Shown piece by piece: positions 21,917 to 33,600 of a stretch of 64,000 nt of DNA. Both the position numbers and the translations under genes were made by a program. The notes beneath the pieces are model-generated. The model worked only from the letters and a program-made list of their open reading frames with translations, made no database searches and had not been told where the DNA came from. How positions within the stretch are numbered: the first letter of the stretch is position 1; every line of letters begins with the position of its first letter. The stretch spans positions 133,328-197,327 of the forward strand of contig RHPI01001965.1 of NCBI GenBank assembly GCA_009103225.1, in the 5' to 3' direction. The DNA comes from Chlorokybus atmophyticus. Lineage: Eukaryota; Streptophyta; Chlorokybophyceae; Chlorokybales; Chlorokybaceae.

Positions 21917-24557
21917 GACATGCTCCTCCTGTGCACTGTGATTGTGACACGACTGACTCGCGCTCTCTTGCACCTGAGCCTGAGTGCAGAGGTATCCGGC
22001 TGCAGTCAGCGCCTCTCTTGCGGTGTTGGCTTCTAGAGTTGTGGGCTTGAGGAGACCACCTGCAACACTCCCTGGCGTGCAACACCTGCCAGTTGTACAG
22101 ATGCGGGAACGCATGTAGCTTTGTAGTTACTGCTCTAGGGAAGAGTGCCACCACTTGCGCACAGTGGCGGTTTATAGCAGACGGAGGCATGTACAGAACT
22201 GGTGTGTTTGCACCTAGATTGCTTTGCAAAAGCGGTGTTGTACGCTGGAAGATTTTGTGTGAACAGCTGCTGCTCAGTCCAACAGAATGTGGAATGCAAT
22301 GGCATACCCAACCCCCCAATCAGCACATTGATTTCTGTGCAATCGGCACTGCAATTGCACACTGCACAACATCATGGATGCTCGTGTTGGTCGTATCCAC
22401 AGCCTGTGAGAGTGACAAACCATCCATTCCGCTTATGCATTCACTTCGCTGTCCAGATGTGAGTGCTTTGCCATTGGACCAAACCAAGGTTGACACAGTG
22501 CACTAACCTTGACTACTAAGTCTGGTCGGTCGTATTCTCTCTGCGTGTAACAGACTCAGAGGCTGTAGTACTGTACTACCACAGTATCATGCAACGATGC
22601 GCATGCATGCAATCTACCGGTACGCTCAATGTGCCACTCACAGCTCGCCCCCTCAGGTGCGGACACCGCCCTGGCAGCGTGAATTGCGATGCGGGTGGGA
22701 TAGAGCAGCGGCCGCGGCGGGTTGCGCGGGCGCGCATGCGCTGCTCAGCAGGCTGCGTGTGCGAGGGTCACCCTCAACGCTAACACGGAGTTAGTGGTGT
22801 GTCAGTGCCGCATCAACGTGTGTCGTGGACGCTGCGTGCGTGCGCATACATGCCGCCAGTGGTGGGCATGACATGCGTAGCAGAACAGTGAAGGCATCCG
22901 CATGGGATACTTGTGCTACTGTACACATAGTGTACAGAGTATGCACGTGATGTATGCAACATGCACGACACATGCATAGACACTTAAACCACAACCACAC
23001 TCACCTCTATCACGACCACCGGGCTAGGTGCACACTACCTACTACTTCACTACTCTACTGCCCGACGTGTGCGACTCACCTTCATTTGCTGCACAACGCG
23101 CTGCACTGCCAGAAGAAACACAAGGTCAACACCGCGCCTACCTTCCGTACGCACGATGACGCTCAGAAAGAGTCTACGCTTACACGCACGCATGACTCAC
23201 TGTAAGCGTGGGCTCCGAGCACGCGCATAAACAAATGCGCACGCACATGCACGCATATCATGATGCACGCACTCGCTGAATGTGCCACACTCACTGGTCA
23301 TGATGTGTGTGCTGATCACTACATGGTGCAGAACGCGTGCCTGCCTGTTGTACACTTGCATGTGCTGATCACAGATCCCTTACACGCGCACATACACATG
23401 CAGCCATGCACTCAGAAACGTGCATACACATGATGACACACATGTGTGTACACGCGCACTCTTGCGCGCACATATATTCATGCATTTGCAGAAGCACAGA
23501 CACATGCGTAGACGTATTCGCACGCACGCATGCACAACATCACATACACAGCCATACACACATTGTGCGCATATGCACACGTACAAACCATGATATTCAT
23601 ATTCCACTCATGCTGACCGCGTGCGGTGCTGCCTTTACCCCTGCATGTGCTGGCAGGGATCCCACACATATGCACACGCGTACCAGACCGGGATGTGGTC
23701 ATTGTCATGCTGGACACCGACTTCCTTTTATTGCAGGAGACGACGAGCCGTCATCACACGACAGCAAAAGCGCCACATGGTCCCACGCAAATTGAGCGAG
23801 ACGATTGTTGAAACAAGCATAGGAAGCTGCACCTGCATAACTATCCACCACCAAATGCAAATGCTTGCGCACAAACAGCCCAGAACACAAGAACGGCTTA
23901 CAGAACAACCCTTTGTGGGTTTGACATTGATTGGCAGCATTGGCAACAGGTGAATACATCAACCGCGGACACTGTAAACAGCGATGTAACCATTGCGACG
24001 CACCAACCAAAACGTCACGCACCATGCAACCGGACGTAACTCAATCAGCTGTTGCAGCCTTCACTTCCAGTGCAACTGCAGCAAGATACAACAGCCATGC
24101 TTCAGCTTTCAGCTTCAGCTTTGTACACTTCAACATTGCACACGCTCTGCGCAGCAGAACCGTCTGCACATCAAGTGAAAGCCCAGTCAGATTGTCACAT
24201 TGTCCCATAACATGCCACGTTGGGAGTCTCAGCTCGCATATACTCACGCCATGTCGCCACCGCCGCCGCCGCTACTGCAGGATGCTCACCTTGCATGAAT
24301 GATGACTTGCAGGCTGCAAGCCGAGCAGCCATCATGGCTGCAGGCACTGCCAGCGACGCGCGCTGCAGCCTCGCGGAAGCAAGCCACGCCCGGGCAGACG
24401 CACATACATATAGAGCTGCTTGTGTTGCTTCAGGGCAGCTCAGCTGTGCAGTGCTTCGGTGGCTTCGTGTTGGCGGTGGCGGCGGCGGCGGGAGTGGCGA
24501 GATGAGCTTGCTGGCTTGAAGGCGGACAACCGTCTGATCCCTGATCAAGACTGAGAC
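21917..24557. other. Spacer without a resolved gene
   Basis: Several open frames overlap on both strands (for example minus 21845-22114, plus 22589-22783, minus 23705-24025 and minus 24195-24548), and GC-rich Ala-coding stretches occur near 22660-22770 and 24260-24510. No domain was recognised, and I could not assemble a consistent splice chain. One or more unidentified genes may be present. The 22960-23600 part is dominated by CACACG/ATGCAC repeats. Confidence 0.4.
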
Positions 24558-26289
24558 ATGGCGCAGGGACGGTCACTGGGCCCCTCCACTTCCGGAGAGT
24601 GCAGCAGGTAGGTGCAGTACTGCTGTACGCTCGTACATGCACAGCCTCCACTGCTTGGCTGTGCCTATCTGACATGCCAGTGTCGCCAAGCAGCCGACAA
24701 GGCGCTGCCGGATTCTGTTATTGCTGCTCGGACTGTGCATGCTCTTGCTTATAACATGCACGTAAGCGCATGCACAGCGAGCTGCCTAAAAGACAAGTTA
24801 CTTTGCCTTTGCATAACGATCATAGTGGGGGCTTGAGCATATGCCAGGATACGCTATTGATTGTTGTCGCGTATAGCATGTTGCAACTGTCCAACTTGTT
24901 TCTAAGCGTTGTATGTACGTTGCAGTTCGGCATATAAGGTCACATAGCTGCTGTCTTGCAGATATGCGCAACTTATAATACTACTGGGAGTTACTATCAA
25001 AGGCGAGCTGGGCTTCCTTTGCATTTGCTGGTTGATTGCGTGCTGGCGTTGAGTAGCTTGTATGTTTGCAAGCTAAGTGTTGTCATCGCTAGTGCCGAGC
25101 TGGTGCATGCCATCGATGGCTACATTTTTGAGGCTGCGCGCACGAAAGCAAGAGCTTTACGTGATGATGGCGAGAATCATGGCCCGCAGAAGCAGCAGCG
25201 CCCCTCGTATCGTTTCCACTATGACTCTCCCGGCACCTTAGAAGCTGCGCCATTACCGACCCTAAGGCGCGATGACAAGCTGAGAGCATACTGTGTGAGA
25301 CTTTCTATACCATGACTGTTTGCTTGTAGGTGTGGATGGTGTTCAAGCTGCTTGAATATCGCTTTGGTTGTAACTGATTTTTGTCTCTGTTCGCAGAGCA
25401 TGTTGTACGACATTTGCCAGTATGAAAAGCAGCGCAGTTCAGAAGACAAGCAGCAGCAGCAGCAGCAGCCTGACCACTCACAGCACCAGCATGGCGGACC
25501 AATGCAGTGCCACTTCGACCGCACTTGTCCCTTTTTCTCAGACAAAGCCACAACTGTGGTGAGTTGTTGTCTCAGTAAGCATAATATCTTGATGATGCCT
25601 GACCATGCCGACTCTGAGTCAGAACGTTGTGACAACATTGCTCTGTATTGGTTGTTGACCCTGCCCACTCTTCAATCTTTCTATACAGGAGCGAACTTTT
25701 ATGCGACAGGTGTTGAAGCATATGTCATGCAAGTCTGCAAGTGACATGCCAGACAACTTGATAGCTTTTGCGGGACGGAGAGCTGGGGACCGGTGACATG
25801 CACGCGGTCACAGTGCACTGCGTGGCACGCTTGCAACTGCAGACAATAGGTCAGAAGTGCACTGCTACTGACTTGTTTGGGTGCATGTCGTCAACCAGTT
25901 GATGCTTAGGAACTGCATTCATGCAGGGTGCATTTACGACAGTAGAAGTGTTGCGCTAGTGGTGGTATCCGGAAATTTGGTGATGTGGCTGCTATGACTG
26001 CTATGACTTCGGTTGTGGTGCGTGTGAGAAATGGCCAGAAGAAAGGAGATACTTCAAGGAACTGGCAGCCATGGAGAAACCGCGTCTACGCTGCTGGCGA
26101 TGCAGCCTGGTGTGCTGGCGGCGCGTAAGCAATGTGGTCACTGGCTTGATGACGTGAACTTTGTCAGTCATTGTCGGCAGTTGTGCGATCTAAAAATGTT
26201 GTGTGTATGTCAAATGTTGCGTAACTGTCGTCCTTTTACTTATAGCAATCATGGTCTTTGGAGCTCGTGGGATTGTTGGTGTAGACTAA
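24558..26289 (+). CDS. Unrecognised multi-exon gene (hypothetical protein)
   Basis: I do not recognise the product. A chain of plausible exons runs left to right. It opens MAQGRSLGPSTSGECSR with donor AG|GTAGGT at 24608, then a piece ending ALAYNMH with donor GTAAGC near 24763. The largest exon, near 24961-25290, includes LVDCVLALSSLYVCKLSVVI and YIFEAARTKARALRDDGE. Next come SMLYDICQYEKQRSSEDK with a Gln run near 25455, HFDRTCPFFSDKATTV, then ERTFMRQVLKHMSCKSASDM near 25690, and a possible final exon ending VFGARGIVGVD at 26289. One membrane-like segment is visible. The start, the ending and the exon near 26030-26130 are uncertain. Codon use and splice signals resemble the neighbours. Confidence 0.4.
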
Positions 26290-27088
26290 ATAATGGGTAA
26301 CCTAAGCTGACTTCAACCACGTATGCAAGCAGTACCAAGCACCATGTCGCCGCATTCCGATGAAAGCGCCACTGCGAGAATACGCACGTGTACAACCATT
26401 CAAGTAGTCTGCACTTCGTTGGACGCATTGCTTCAAAACTACAGCACAAGGACTGCCCTGCATGCGGTTCACACTAGCATGACATATACCACGGTTAGGC
26501 TGAGCGAGGGAATGTGGCGAGCGTGTGCAGCGGCAACAGCGAGGTACCGCAGGAGATGCTGAGGACAAAGGCAAATACGTTGTGAGCTGTGAGAGCTGTG
26601 ATACGACGTGTGCTGTGGGAGATGTGCCTCAGAGGTGTGACAGTCAGCGGCAAATGCTGACCACATCCATGTACATTTTTATAGATCCAGTGCTTCCATA
26701 ACCATTTCGTGGGGTGATGCTCTGTTTGCTTGAACAAAAAGCGGTTGTATAATACAATGCAGCTTTGGGTTGGCATGCATTGGCACAGATTTTGAAGTGC
26801 AACGAGGACACTCTGAGAGCACATGTGGGTGGCGCCACAAGGACACAGATGGCACATGCACTTAAAATGCGCGTGGCATATGCCCGGTAGGGTCAGTCTC
26901 AACACTTGGCAGATGACACAAGTTCACTGAACAAGTAGCAGACAAACTGACAGTCATGGCACATGAGGTCTTGAACAACATATGTTGGCACAGCAGCATA
27001 TCCCTTTTGTATACTGTCTTAAAGAAGCGAGCTATTTACAAGAGTAGTACATAGCGACCATCGGCCAGAATCCCAGAAACTACGTCTA
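26290..27088. other. Convergent spacer between the unknown gene and sHSP-6
   Basis: Short frames on both strands, no recognised domain, repeat or RNA gene. It should contain the 3' untranslated regions of both flanking genes. Confidence 0.45.
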
Positions 27089-27766
27089 TCACTGAACTTC
27101 AACTGTGATCGTCTTGGGCGTCTCTTCCTTGCGCTTCGCCACGGACACCATCAGCACGCCGCCGTCGTGCTTGGCGCTGGCTATGCTGGCATCAACCGTT
27201 TTCGGCAGCTTGAACGTCCTCTCGAATGTTCCGAACTTGCGCTCCAGTCTGTGCCACTTGTCATCTTCCTGGACCGCACCCTGTAGATGCAAGCACAGTT
27301 GGTGAGCACTCCGCAAGTTCAAAAAACAGTGAGAGTTAGGAACGCTTTTACAAGACACTCACCCTTTTGCGCTCGCCGCTGATGCTGAGGACTCCGCCTT
27401 CAAGAACCTGGACTGCGAGGTCCTCTTTGAGAAAGCCAGGTACATCTGCAGGCCAACATTCGTTAAGCACTCGCTCTGTCACAGCGTGTATGCTACATTT
27501 CTGTCAGGCAACCACCGGTGCGGCACAGCCACACACACACACGGTGAGCGTTTTCAATCACCTGCATGGAACTCAAAGGCGTCTTGGCGCTCCACCACGT
27601 CCACATTAACAACCATCGTGTTGGTGGCCGTTGCGACCTTGGCGTCTTGATCTTGTTGTTGATGCCTCAATCTGTGCTGTGACGAAGCCTTGCTGCAGCC
27701 CTTCTCCCCCGCCAGCGCTGCACCGTCCAGAGGCAGCGCCACCTCCCACACAGCCATGCACACCAT
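27089..27766 (-). CDS. sHSP-6, three-exon HSP20, sister of sHSP-3
   Basis: Small heat-shock chaperone of 159 residues in exons 27562-27766, 27363-27445 and 27089-27280. It starts MVCMAVWEVALPLDGAALAG, close to sHSP-3, but the His-rich block is replaced by a Gln/His stretch (RLRHQQQDQ). The core reads VNVDVVERQDAFEFHAG, DVPGFLKEDLAVQVLEGGVL, a block starting GAVQEDDKWHRLERKFGTFE, and FKLPKTVDASIASAKHDGGV, ending TITVEVQ. Intron positions and the 83-nt middle exon equal those of sHSP-3. The last exon has two possible acceptors 12 nt apart; the upstream one (CTACAG) aligns better with the family. Heat-shock elements lie upstream at 27950-28110. Confidence 0.93.
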
Positions 27767-27899
27767 GCTGTTTAACAGACTGAGTGCAGCGTCTCTGGCT
27801 CACACCGAGGTCACGCACACTGTCCTGCCAACACTTAGGCCTACTAGCGCTTAATCTTGCCCCTGCGCCTACGCCGCCTCGACTGCCACTGTGTCATCA

Positions 27900-28125
27900 G
27901 CAGGAGAGCCATGTGGGTATGTATATACCACGCCACCGCAGGGCGGAAGCTCCGAAAGGGGACGCGCTGGAAGCTTCCGTTATAGCACGAGTTGCGCGAA
28001 CGCTCTGGAAGCTCCACTCTATTGGGCGCACGTGACGTCGCGTCACTGGAAGCTTCGCGCTCGGGTTCTTGACGTTCCAAGTCGGAAGTTCGTCACTGCC
28101 GGAAAACAGCGAAAGGAAGTTTCCT
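27900..28125 (-). promoter_or_regulatory. Heat-shock element cluster and TATA box of sHSP-6
   Basis: GAAGCTTC cores at 27970-27977 and 28049-28056, plus looser GAA/TTC units up to about 28118 (including GGAAGTTCG and GGAAGTTTCC). A TATATAC box on the minus strand lies at 27919-27928, about 155 bp before the start codon. The same element repeats upstream of sHSP-3. Confidence 0.72.
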
Positions 28126-28954
28126 GGTCACGTGAGCGATGCGCTAAGACTCGACAGTGTAAACTTGACGGATGGGGTGTCGTGGGTATCTGTACTTCTA
28201 ACACAAGGTCGGGTAGAAGTTTAAGCTAACGTGAGGGTTTTCTTTGCGTTTGGTGCATAGCTGTCGTCCCATGCGAGGGATCGATTTACATCCAACGGGA
28301 AGTGTCGTCTGTGTTTGGTGCTTAGCTGGTGTTACATGCTCAGCACAAGCAGAGTGAGCTGCGGCGGTGTCGCCAGCGCGATCGGCGGGGGGGAGGGACT
28401 TTTTGCTGTACATGTCTGCTGCAGTTGGACACGCTGTTGGTATGCATTGTGACTAGCTCTGTACTCAATGGCAACTTGCCGGAACGCTCTCTCTTTCGCA
28501 GTAGTGCCCAACAGCCAGTGCAGTAAGAATTACGTGCAAGAGTAACCAAGCACAAATGGTTTGTCATAACGAGACAGCTTGAGACAGCATCTTGCACGTT
28601 AGTATCTGCTGTGAAAGACCACCATGCCCGAAGGCATAGCAGCAAGCTCCGCCAGTACGCGTAGGTGACATGTTACATTATGTGCGTGCAGCTAGGCACC
28701 TAGTTCTAGAGCGCTTGCGACAGTTCCATGCAAGTACGAACTCATCATCATACAGTGTAAACAGTACACGTCAACGCAAAACCAACTTTTGCATTACAGA
28801 GGGGTAAGGTAACACCATACTCCAGTGTGTATGGCACCAGGGTACAGAGTCTTGGCAAATAAGCTATTGGCCGAGGATCATCTAACCTAGATGGGTGAAA
28901 AAGTGTGTCCACAAGACAACTATGGCTGCTACTGTACACGCCACGCAACACTGC
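28126..28954. other. Spacer between the sHSP-6 promoter and sHSP-7
   Basis: No gene recognised. It includes the downstream region of sHSP-7 (minus strand) and short frames without domains. Confidence 0.45.
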
Positions 28955-29596
28955 CTACTCGATGTTGATGGCGGTTGTCTTGGGCTCCTCCTGGCGCTTC
29001 TGCACAGTGATGGTCAGGACGCCGTTCTCGTGCTTGGCAGTGACCTTGCTGGGATCGGTGTTCTCAGGCAGCTTGAATGCACGCTCAAAGCTGCCATAGC
29101 TGCGCTCCACTCTGTGATAGTTGTCGCCCTCCTTCTTCTCCTCCTGCACATCAAGCAGGAAGACACACACTGTCAACAACAAACTGTCCAACCAACCAAA
29201 GGTGGGGAAGATGACCTGCATATCACAAAGGCATTGAACTGCAACCAAAATGTGTTGACGGCGCAGTCCCACAGAACATGCATACTTAAAAACAGTGCAA
29301 CACTCGACATGTGCAACCACCAGAACTGCAAAACATACCTGCTTGCGTTCACCGCTGATGCTGAGCACTCTTCCTTCCAGCACCTGCACCTTGATGTCTT
29401 CCTTCTTCATGCCAGGGACGTCCGCATGGAACTCGAAGGCGTCCTTCGTCTCCACAACGTCCACACTGGCGGTGGGCATGCGGGCGAGCTGCTGGCCGGC
29501 TGCTTCGCTGGAGGGCCGCAGCATGGCGCTGAAGAGGCGGTCGACGTCGCTGGTGGGCATGCCAAGCTCCCACATGGGAAACAGGGATAGCGCCAT
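28955..29596 (-). CDS. sHSP-7, class I-like HSP20
   Basis: Small heat-shock chaperone of 148 residues in exons 29339-29596 and 28955-29143. It starts [20 protein letters not shown]. The core reads [32 protein letters not shown], and [20 protein letters not shown]. The tail [11 protein letters not shown] lacks one of the two prolines seen in sHSP-10 but keeps I-N-I. It is the MALSLF-type partner of the inverted pair 7/8: here the MALSLF gene is on the minus strand, opposite to pairs 1/2 and 9/10. The phase-0 intron after GERKQ is shared with the other class I-like copies. Confidence 0.95.
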   Translation of the reverse strand: MALSLFPMWELGMPTSDVDRLFSAMLRPSSEAAGQQLARMPTASVDVVETKDAFEFHADVPGMKKEDIKVQVLEGRVLSISGERKQVCFAVLVVAHVECCTVFKYACSVGLRRQHILVAVQCLCDMQVIFPTFGWLDSLLLTVCVFLLDVQEEKKEGDNYHRVERSYGSFERAFKLPENTDPSKVTAKHENGVLTITVQKRQEEPKTTAINIE

Positions 29597-30316
29597 GGTA
29601 GGAAACTGAAGCACTCGCCTCGCCAAGTAACTTGCTAGTACGGCAGCACTACACTTGCAGCAGCAAACTTCACACTCGCCAACCAAGGTTCAGCGCCTCA
29701 CAGCGATTGGTGCACACACACTCGACCACACCGGCTCTGCATATGGACCACAATATATATACCCTGGGCTCTGCCGCCGCCGCCCAGAATGCTCCGCCAC
29801 GTGGGCTGCGGTGCAGCTGCTGCTCTGAGCAGCAGCACTGCGCACTGAACTGAGGAAGCCTCGCGTGCCACTGTTTTGCGGTCAACTAACCAGAGTCCAG
29901 TTCGATCCAACTTTCTGGAACGTCGCCATGCCCTTTCATCAACACTTGCAGAATTCCCAGATTCAACTTTGGCAGGCCAAATTGGACGCATTTGGCCCCG
30001 AGTTCAGTCGTAACAACGTTTGTTTCGAGCTCCGGTTAACTCCGAACCGTGAAGCGACCAGAAGCTTCCAGTCTGAGACTCTAGACTGCGGTTGGACTGC
30101 TCCAGAACTTCTAGACAAGAAGGCGGGCGGCGGTGTCGGTGAGGATATAAGAAGGGAGGTAACTGCACAGCCGACAGCGGAGTGTGCCGAGACACTGTTG
30201 GTTGCGACTGGTTGCAAATCTCAGGCGACAAGCAGTGCTTGCATTGTTGTGCGTCAACCAGGCCTGTGGACTGGTCTCTACGAGTGAGTGCTGTCGTGTG
30301 TGAAGCAGCAGTAAGC
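29597..30316. promoter_or_regulatory. Bidirectional heat-shock promoter of sHSP-7/sHSP-8
   Basis: A 720-bp spacer with TTCTGGAA followed by CGTC at 29913-29924 (a near three-unit heat-shock element) and GAAGCTTC at 30061-30068. GATATAAG near 30144 suits sHSP-8 and a TATATATA tract near 29752-29761 suits sHSP-7. Regulation by heat-shock factor is inferred. Confidence 0.75.
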
Positions 30317-30878
30317 ATGGCGCTGTCTCCTTTCTTGGCCCGGGAGTTGGATCTTGCTATGCCGCGGGACTTCGACAGCCTGATGGACGCTGTTCTGCGC
30401 GGAGGCGCCGCTGCCAATGCTATGACGCGCATGCCCACTACCTCAGTGGATGTGGTGGAGAAGAAGGACGCCTTTGAGTTCCATGCAGACGTCCCCGGCA
30501 TGAAGAAGGAGGACATCAAGGTGCAGGTGCTGGACGGGAGGGTGCTCAGCATCAGCGGCGAGCGCAAGCAGGTTGGTGTTGCACCTGTCTTGTCACACTG
30601 AAGCTGTGCGGGTGTGCATTGTACTGAGTTTGTCTGGGATTGATATACACTGGCAGTGACTCACTGTTGCTTGTGGCTATGTGCAGGAGGAAAAGAAAGA
30701 GGGTGACAACTTCCATAGAGTGGAGCGGAACTATGGCCGCTTTGAGCGTAGCTTCCGCCTGCCTCAGAATACCGATCCCAGCAAGATCACCGCCAAGCAT
30801 GAGAACGGGGTCCTGACCATCTCTGTGCAGAAGCGCCATGAGGATCCGCCCAAGACAACGGATGTCACCATCAACTGA
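30317..30878 (+). CDS. sHSP-8, class I-like HSP20
   Basis: Small heat-shock chaperone of 148 residues in exons 30317-30571 and 30687-30878. It starts MALSPFLARELDLAMPRDFD. The core reads [32 protein letters not shown], then [20 protein letters not shown] and the tail DVTIN. It is closest to sHSP-1 and sHSP-9 (MALSPF type, REDPPKT/HEDPPKT and V-T-I-N ends). It is divergent from sHSP-7. A TGTAA at 30939-30943, about 60 bp past the stop, is a candidate poly(A) signal. Confidence 0.95.
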
Positions 30879-31532
30879 GTCAGTCAGGCGCCAAAGTGCT
30901 TCTTGACGCAATTGTTACCTCCTGCGTAGTCGCCTCCATGTAACATAGGTTCAACAGCAGTTTTGCAGGGATAGCTTAGTACTGACAGTGCCAGTCATGT
31001 TAGTGCACTGAGTTGTATCAATATCATTATCACTGCCTTCGTATCTCTGTCTGCGATGCTGAGCCTGTGTCTGCTGCGTTCAACATGTTTGCATGCGGCT
31101 GGCAGCACGTTCTTGTTCTTGCAAGCTAGTTTGATCTTGGTATATTGCAACTGGCTGAGTGGGAACGGTGGCTGTATCACTAAACAAATCCAAACCACTA
31201 TTTTGCAATACTATCAACATGCAGAAATGTGGCTCAATGCTGATGACCGTGATTTACAAGCTGAAGTCAGACTGCAGATTCTTTGCTCAAGCTTGTAAGC
31301 AACTAGTAGACACTGTTTGCAGTTAACACTTCAGCTGGTGTAACGGCTGTGTCTGTTTGCATGCCATAACGCTGGTATACTGTATGAAAACCGTACACTA
31401 CCCAAGTGCGTTACGTAGCTGAGGGCAATACTAGGCTACAGTGCAAAGTCTCAAAAAACGCACAGGCACCCAATGTTGCTTATGTGCCAAGTGCTAGAGC
31501 AAGTAACGCTCGCTGTACAATGATGACACGTC
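30879..31532. other. Convergent spacer sHSP-8 / O-methyltransferase
   Basis: No gene recognised. The 3' ends of the two flanking genes face each other. No repeat of note. Confidence 0.5.
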
Positions 31533-33048
31533 TCATCTTTTGTATGCAATGGTGACGCCGTCCGACACTGGCACCATGCAGATGTCCACCCTCCGATCCC
31601 CATGCACCTTCTTGTTCAGCGCCCGGATGGCCCGCGTGCCCTCATCATCAACCTTGGGGTCAACCACCTGCCAGACACAAACAAACTCCTCAACCAAACA
31701 TACACACATCTCCACACCCACTCCCAACCCAACAACTTGTCCCACTCACCCGTCCTCCCCACAGCACGTTGTCGATGACGATCACTCCTCCCTTCCGCAC
31801 GAGTCTCATGAGACGCTCGTAGTACGCGTCGTAGTTGTTCTTGTCGGCGTCGATGAAGCCCATGTCGAATGAGCCCTCGCGTCCCTCAGCCAGCAGCGAG
31901 TCCAGCGTGTCGACCGCGGGGGCGATGCGAAGGTCGATGCGGTCGGAGACGCCCGCAGCGTCCCAGTAAGGCCGGCCGATCGACGTCCACTCCTCGCTCT
32001 GTACATACGAGTGAAGATGCATGTATGTGAATGTGCACGTGCACGTGACATACATACACTTGCTTGGTGCGTGGCTGTGTGGGTGCGTGGGTGCATGCGT
32101 GTGTGTGTGGGTGTGTAATCAGCTGTGTATTCATCACATGCATGCACGTACCTCGCTGTATGTCACAACACAATTCGACTTTACATATGAAGATATGTCA
32201 AGCTTGTTGATGATGGCCTGCTACTATGTTCTGTCTAGAGTGCGAGGCAACGGCCAGTACCAATCAGCTTACCACGTCGCACGCAATGAGGCGGCCGCCC
32301 GGGGGCATCACGGCGGCCATGCCGAGGGCGGTGTAGCCAGTGAACACGCCGACCTCGACGATGTTCTTCGCGCCCACCATGCGAACTATCATCTGCGACA
32401 AGGAATGCCAGGATGAGAATGTTGTCGACAACTTGTGTGCGCACGCACGCGCGCGCGCAAGCATGTCCATGGGCGTACATTTGCACGTGCACGTGCCTGC
32501 GTGTGGTAAGTGTGCATGACCTCATGCACGTGCACTGAAGAAATAAAGTAGAGTAACGTGGAGTAAGAGTAGGATGGACCCAAGTGCCAAACGTACCTGG
32601 AAGTGTGTCAACTGCATTGTGCCAAACATACAGAGACACGCACATGCATGCACTGCGTTCAATGAGCAAACACGTAAGATGACACCCAATGAGGTGCATG
32701 CAAGTTACGACCATTGCATGCGGCTCAGCATGCAATGGTCCGGTCAACGTTACAATCCACATACACATGCATGCACACACCAACCCGGCAAGCACATGCA
32801 CTACACTATAACAACAACAACCACACACTCACCTGCAAGAATGCAACGTTGTCTGGAGGCGAGCACATCCCGAACCACCTCCCCGTCCGCTGTTTCGTCT
32901 CATCCCTGAGCGCCGCAAGCTGCTTCACCACCACATCACCATCATCGTCCCCCTGATCGCCCCCCCCCGCAGCATCAGCAGTCCGGACACCCACGGACAG
33001 CAGGTAATCGTGCAGGTCGTCCGATAGCCCTATCGCCTTGTGAGCCAT
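31533..33048 (-). CDS. SAM-dependent O-methyltransferase, caffeoyl-CoA O-methyltransferase family
   Basis: Transfers a methyl group from S-adenosylmethionine to a hydroxyl group, with a divalent metal in this family. Four exons (32833-33048, 32273-32392, 31750-31998 and 31533-31667) give 239 residues, close to the usual 230-250. Motif I is AKNIVEVGVFTGYTALGMAA. The substrate/metal region shows FDMGFIDADKNNYDAYYERL with the D-A-D-K-x-N-Y signature. GGVIVIDNVLWGGR and the C-terminal RVDICMVPVSDGVTIAYKR are also typical. An insert DAAGGGDQGDDDGD in the N-terminal part is unusual. No targeting peptide is seen, so it is probably cytosolic. The true acceptor in an alga is unknown; lignin precursors should not be assumed. 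It is divergent from acetate kinase 1, about 550 bp apart. Confidence 0.9.
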
Positions 33049-33600
33049 CGCTCCCAACACAGAGCCAAGAGCCTACCCGCCGCCACCACAGACGTCGCCG
33101 CCGCTTCGAGACACGTGTCATATTGTGGCAAAGTGGAGAAGTTAGCCCCGAGACGCAACCCCGTTTGACCGACCTGGTTGAAGACGATGCCACTGTGAAC
33201 CAGGTCGAAGCATCTCAATCTCTGCTGATATGGCTGCCACGTCAGCTTGACTTCTGCCAGCTGGCAGCTCTGGACACTGAGTCGTGGCGGTGGCGGTGGC
33301 GGTGGCGGCGGCGTCCGTGTCCATGTCCGCGGCCTGCACCGCCGTCTGCTTTGCATTACCACAGCATCAGTTACTGGCAACCACTGCTGGGGCCATCGGC
33401 GCCTCAGGCGGAGGTCAGTGACGCCTACAGGCAAAGGACAAGGAGCACAAGGACAAGGACAAGGACAAGGGCAAATAGGAGGGCTAGGACGCCTCTCTCT
33501 CCGTCGTCCTCCTCCAGCAAGGTGCGAGGCGGTGGGGTCCGGGACAGCCGAGAGGTCGGCGGGGTCCAGGACTGGGCACGAGGAGGAGGCGGCAGCAGGG
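33049..33600. promoter_or_regulatory. Divergent spacer between O-methyltransferase and acetate kinase 1
   Basis: A GC-rich 552-bp spacer holding a GGCGGT repeat (33286-33312) and an ACAAGG repeat (about 33434-33472). An open frame runs through it into acetate kinase 1 but has no ATG of its own before 33601, so I treat it as leader and promoter DNA. Confidence 0.5.

Noticed and set aside
22960-23610. CACACG/ATGCAC-rich stretch considered as a CRISPR-like or tandem repeat array
   Set aside because: No fixed repeat unit or regular spacer; only degenerate simple sequence, and the genome is eukaryotic.
28955-29590. Long open frames antisense to the sHSP genes (for example plus-strand 28895-29590, 231 codons)
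   Set aside because: They are the reverse frames of conserved HSP20 exons and run through a well-supported intron; the sense strand explains the conservation.
29895-29920. tRNA-like B box (GTTCGATCC) near 29900
   Set aside because: No A box, acceptor stem or anticodon arm at the right distance; it lies in the sHSP-7/8 promoter.
33247-33600. Upstream extension of acetate kinase 1 as a plastid transit peptide
   Set aside because: The open frame has no ATG before 33601 and consists of Gly/Gln repeats from simple sequence. A spliced upstream exon cannot be excluded, but none is visible.
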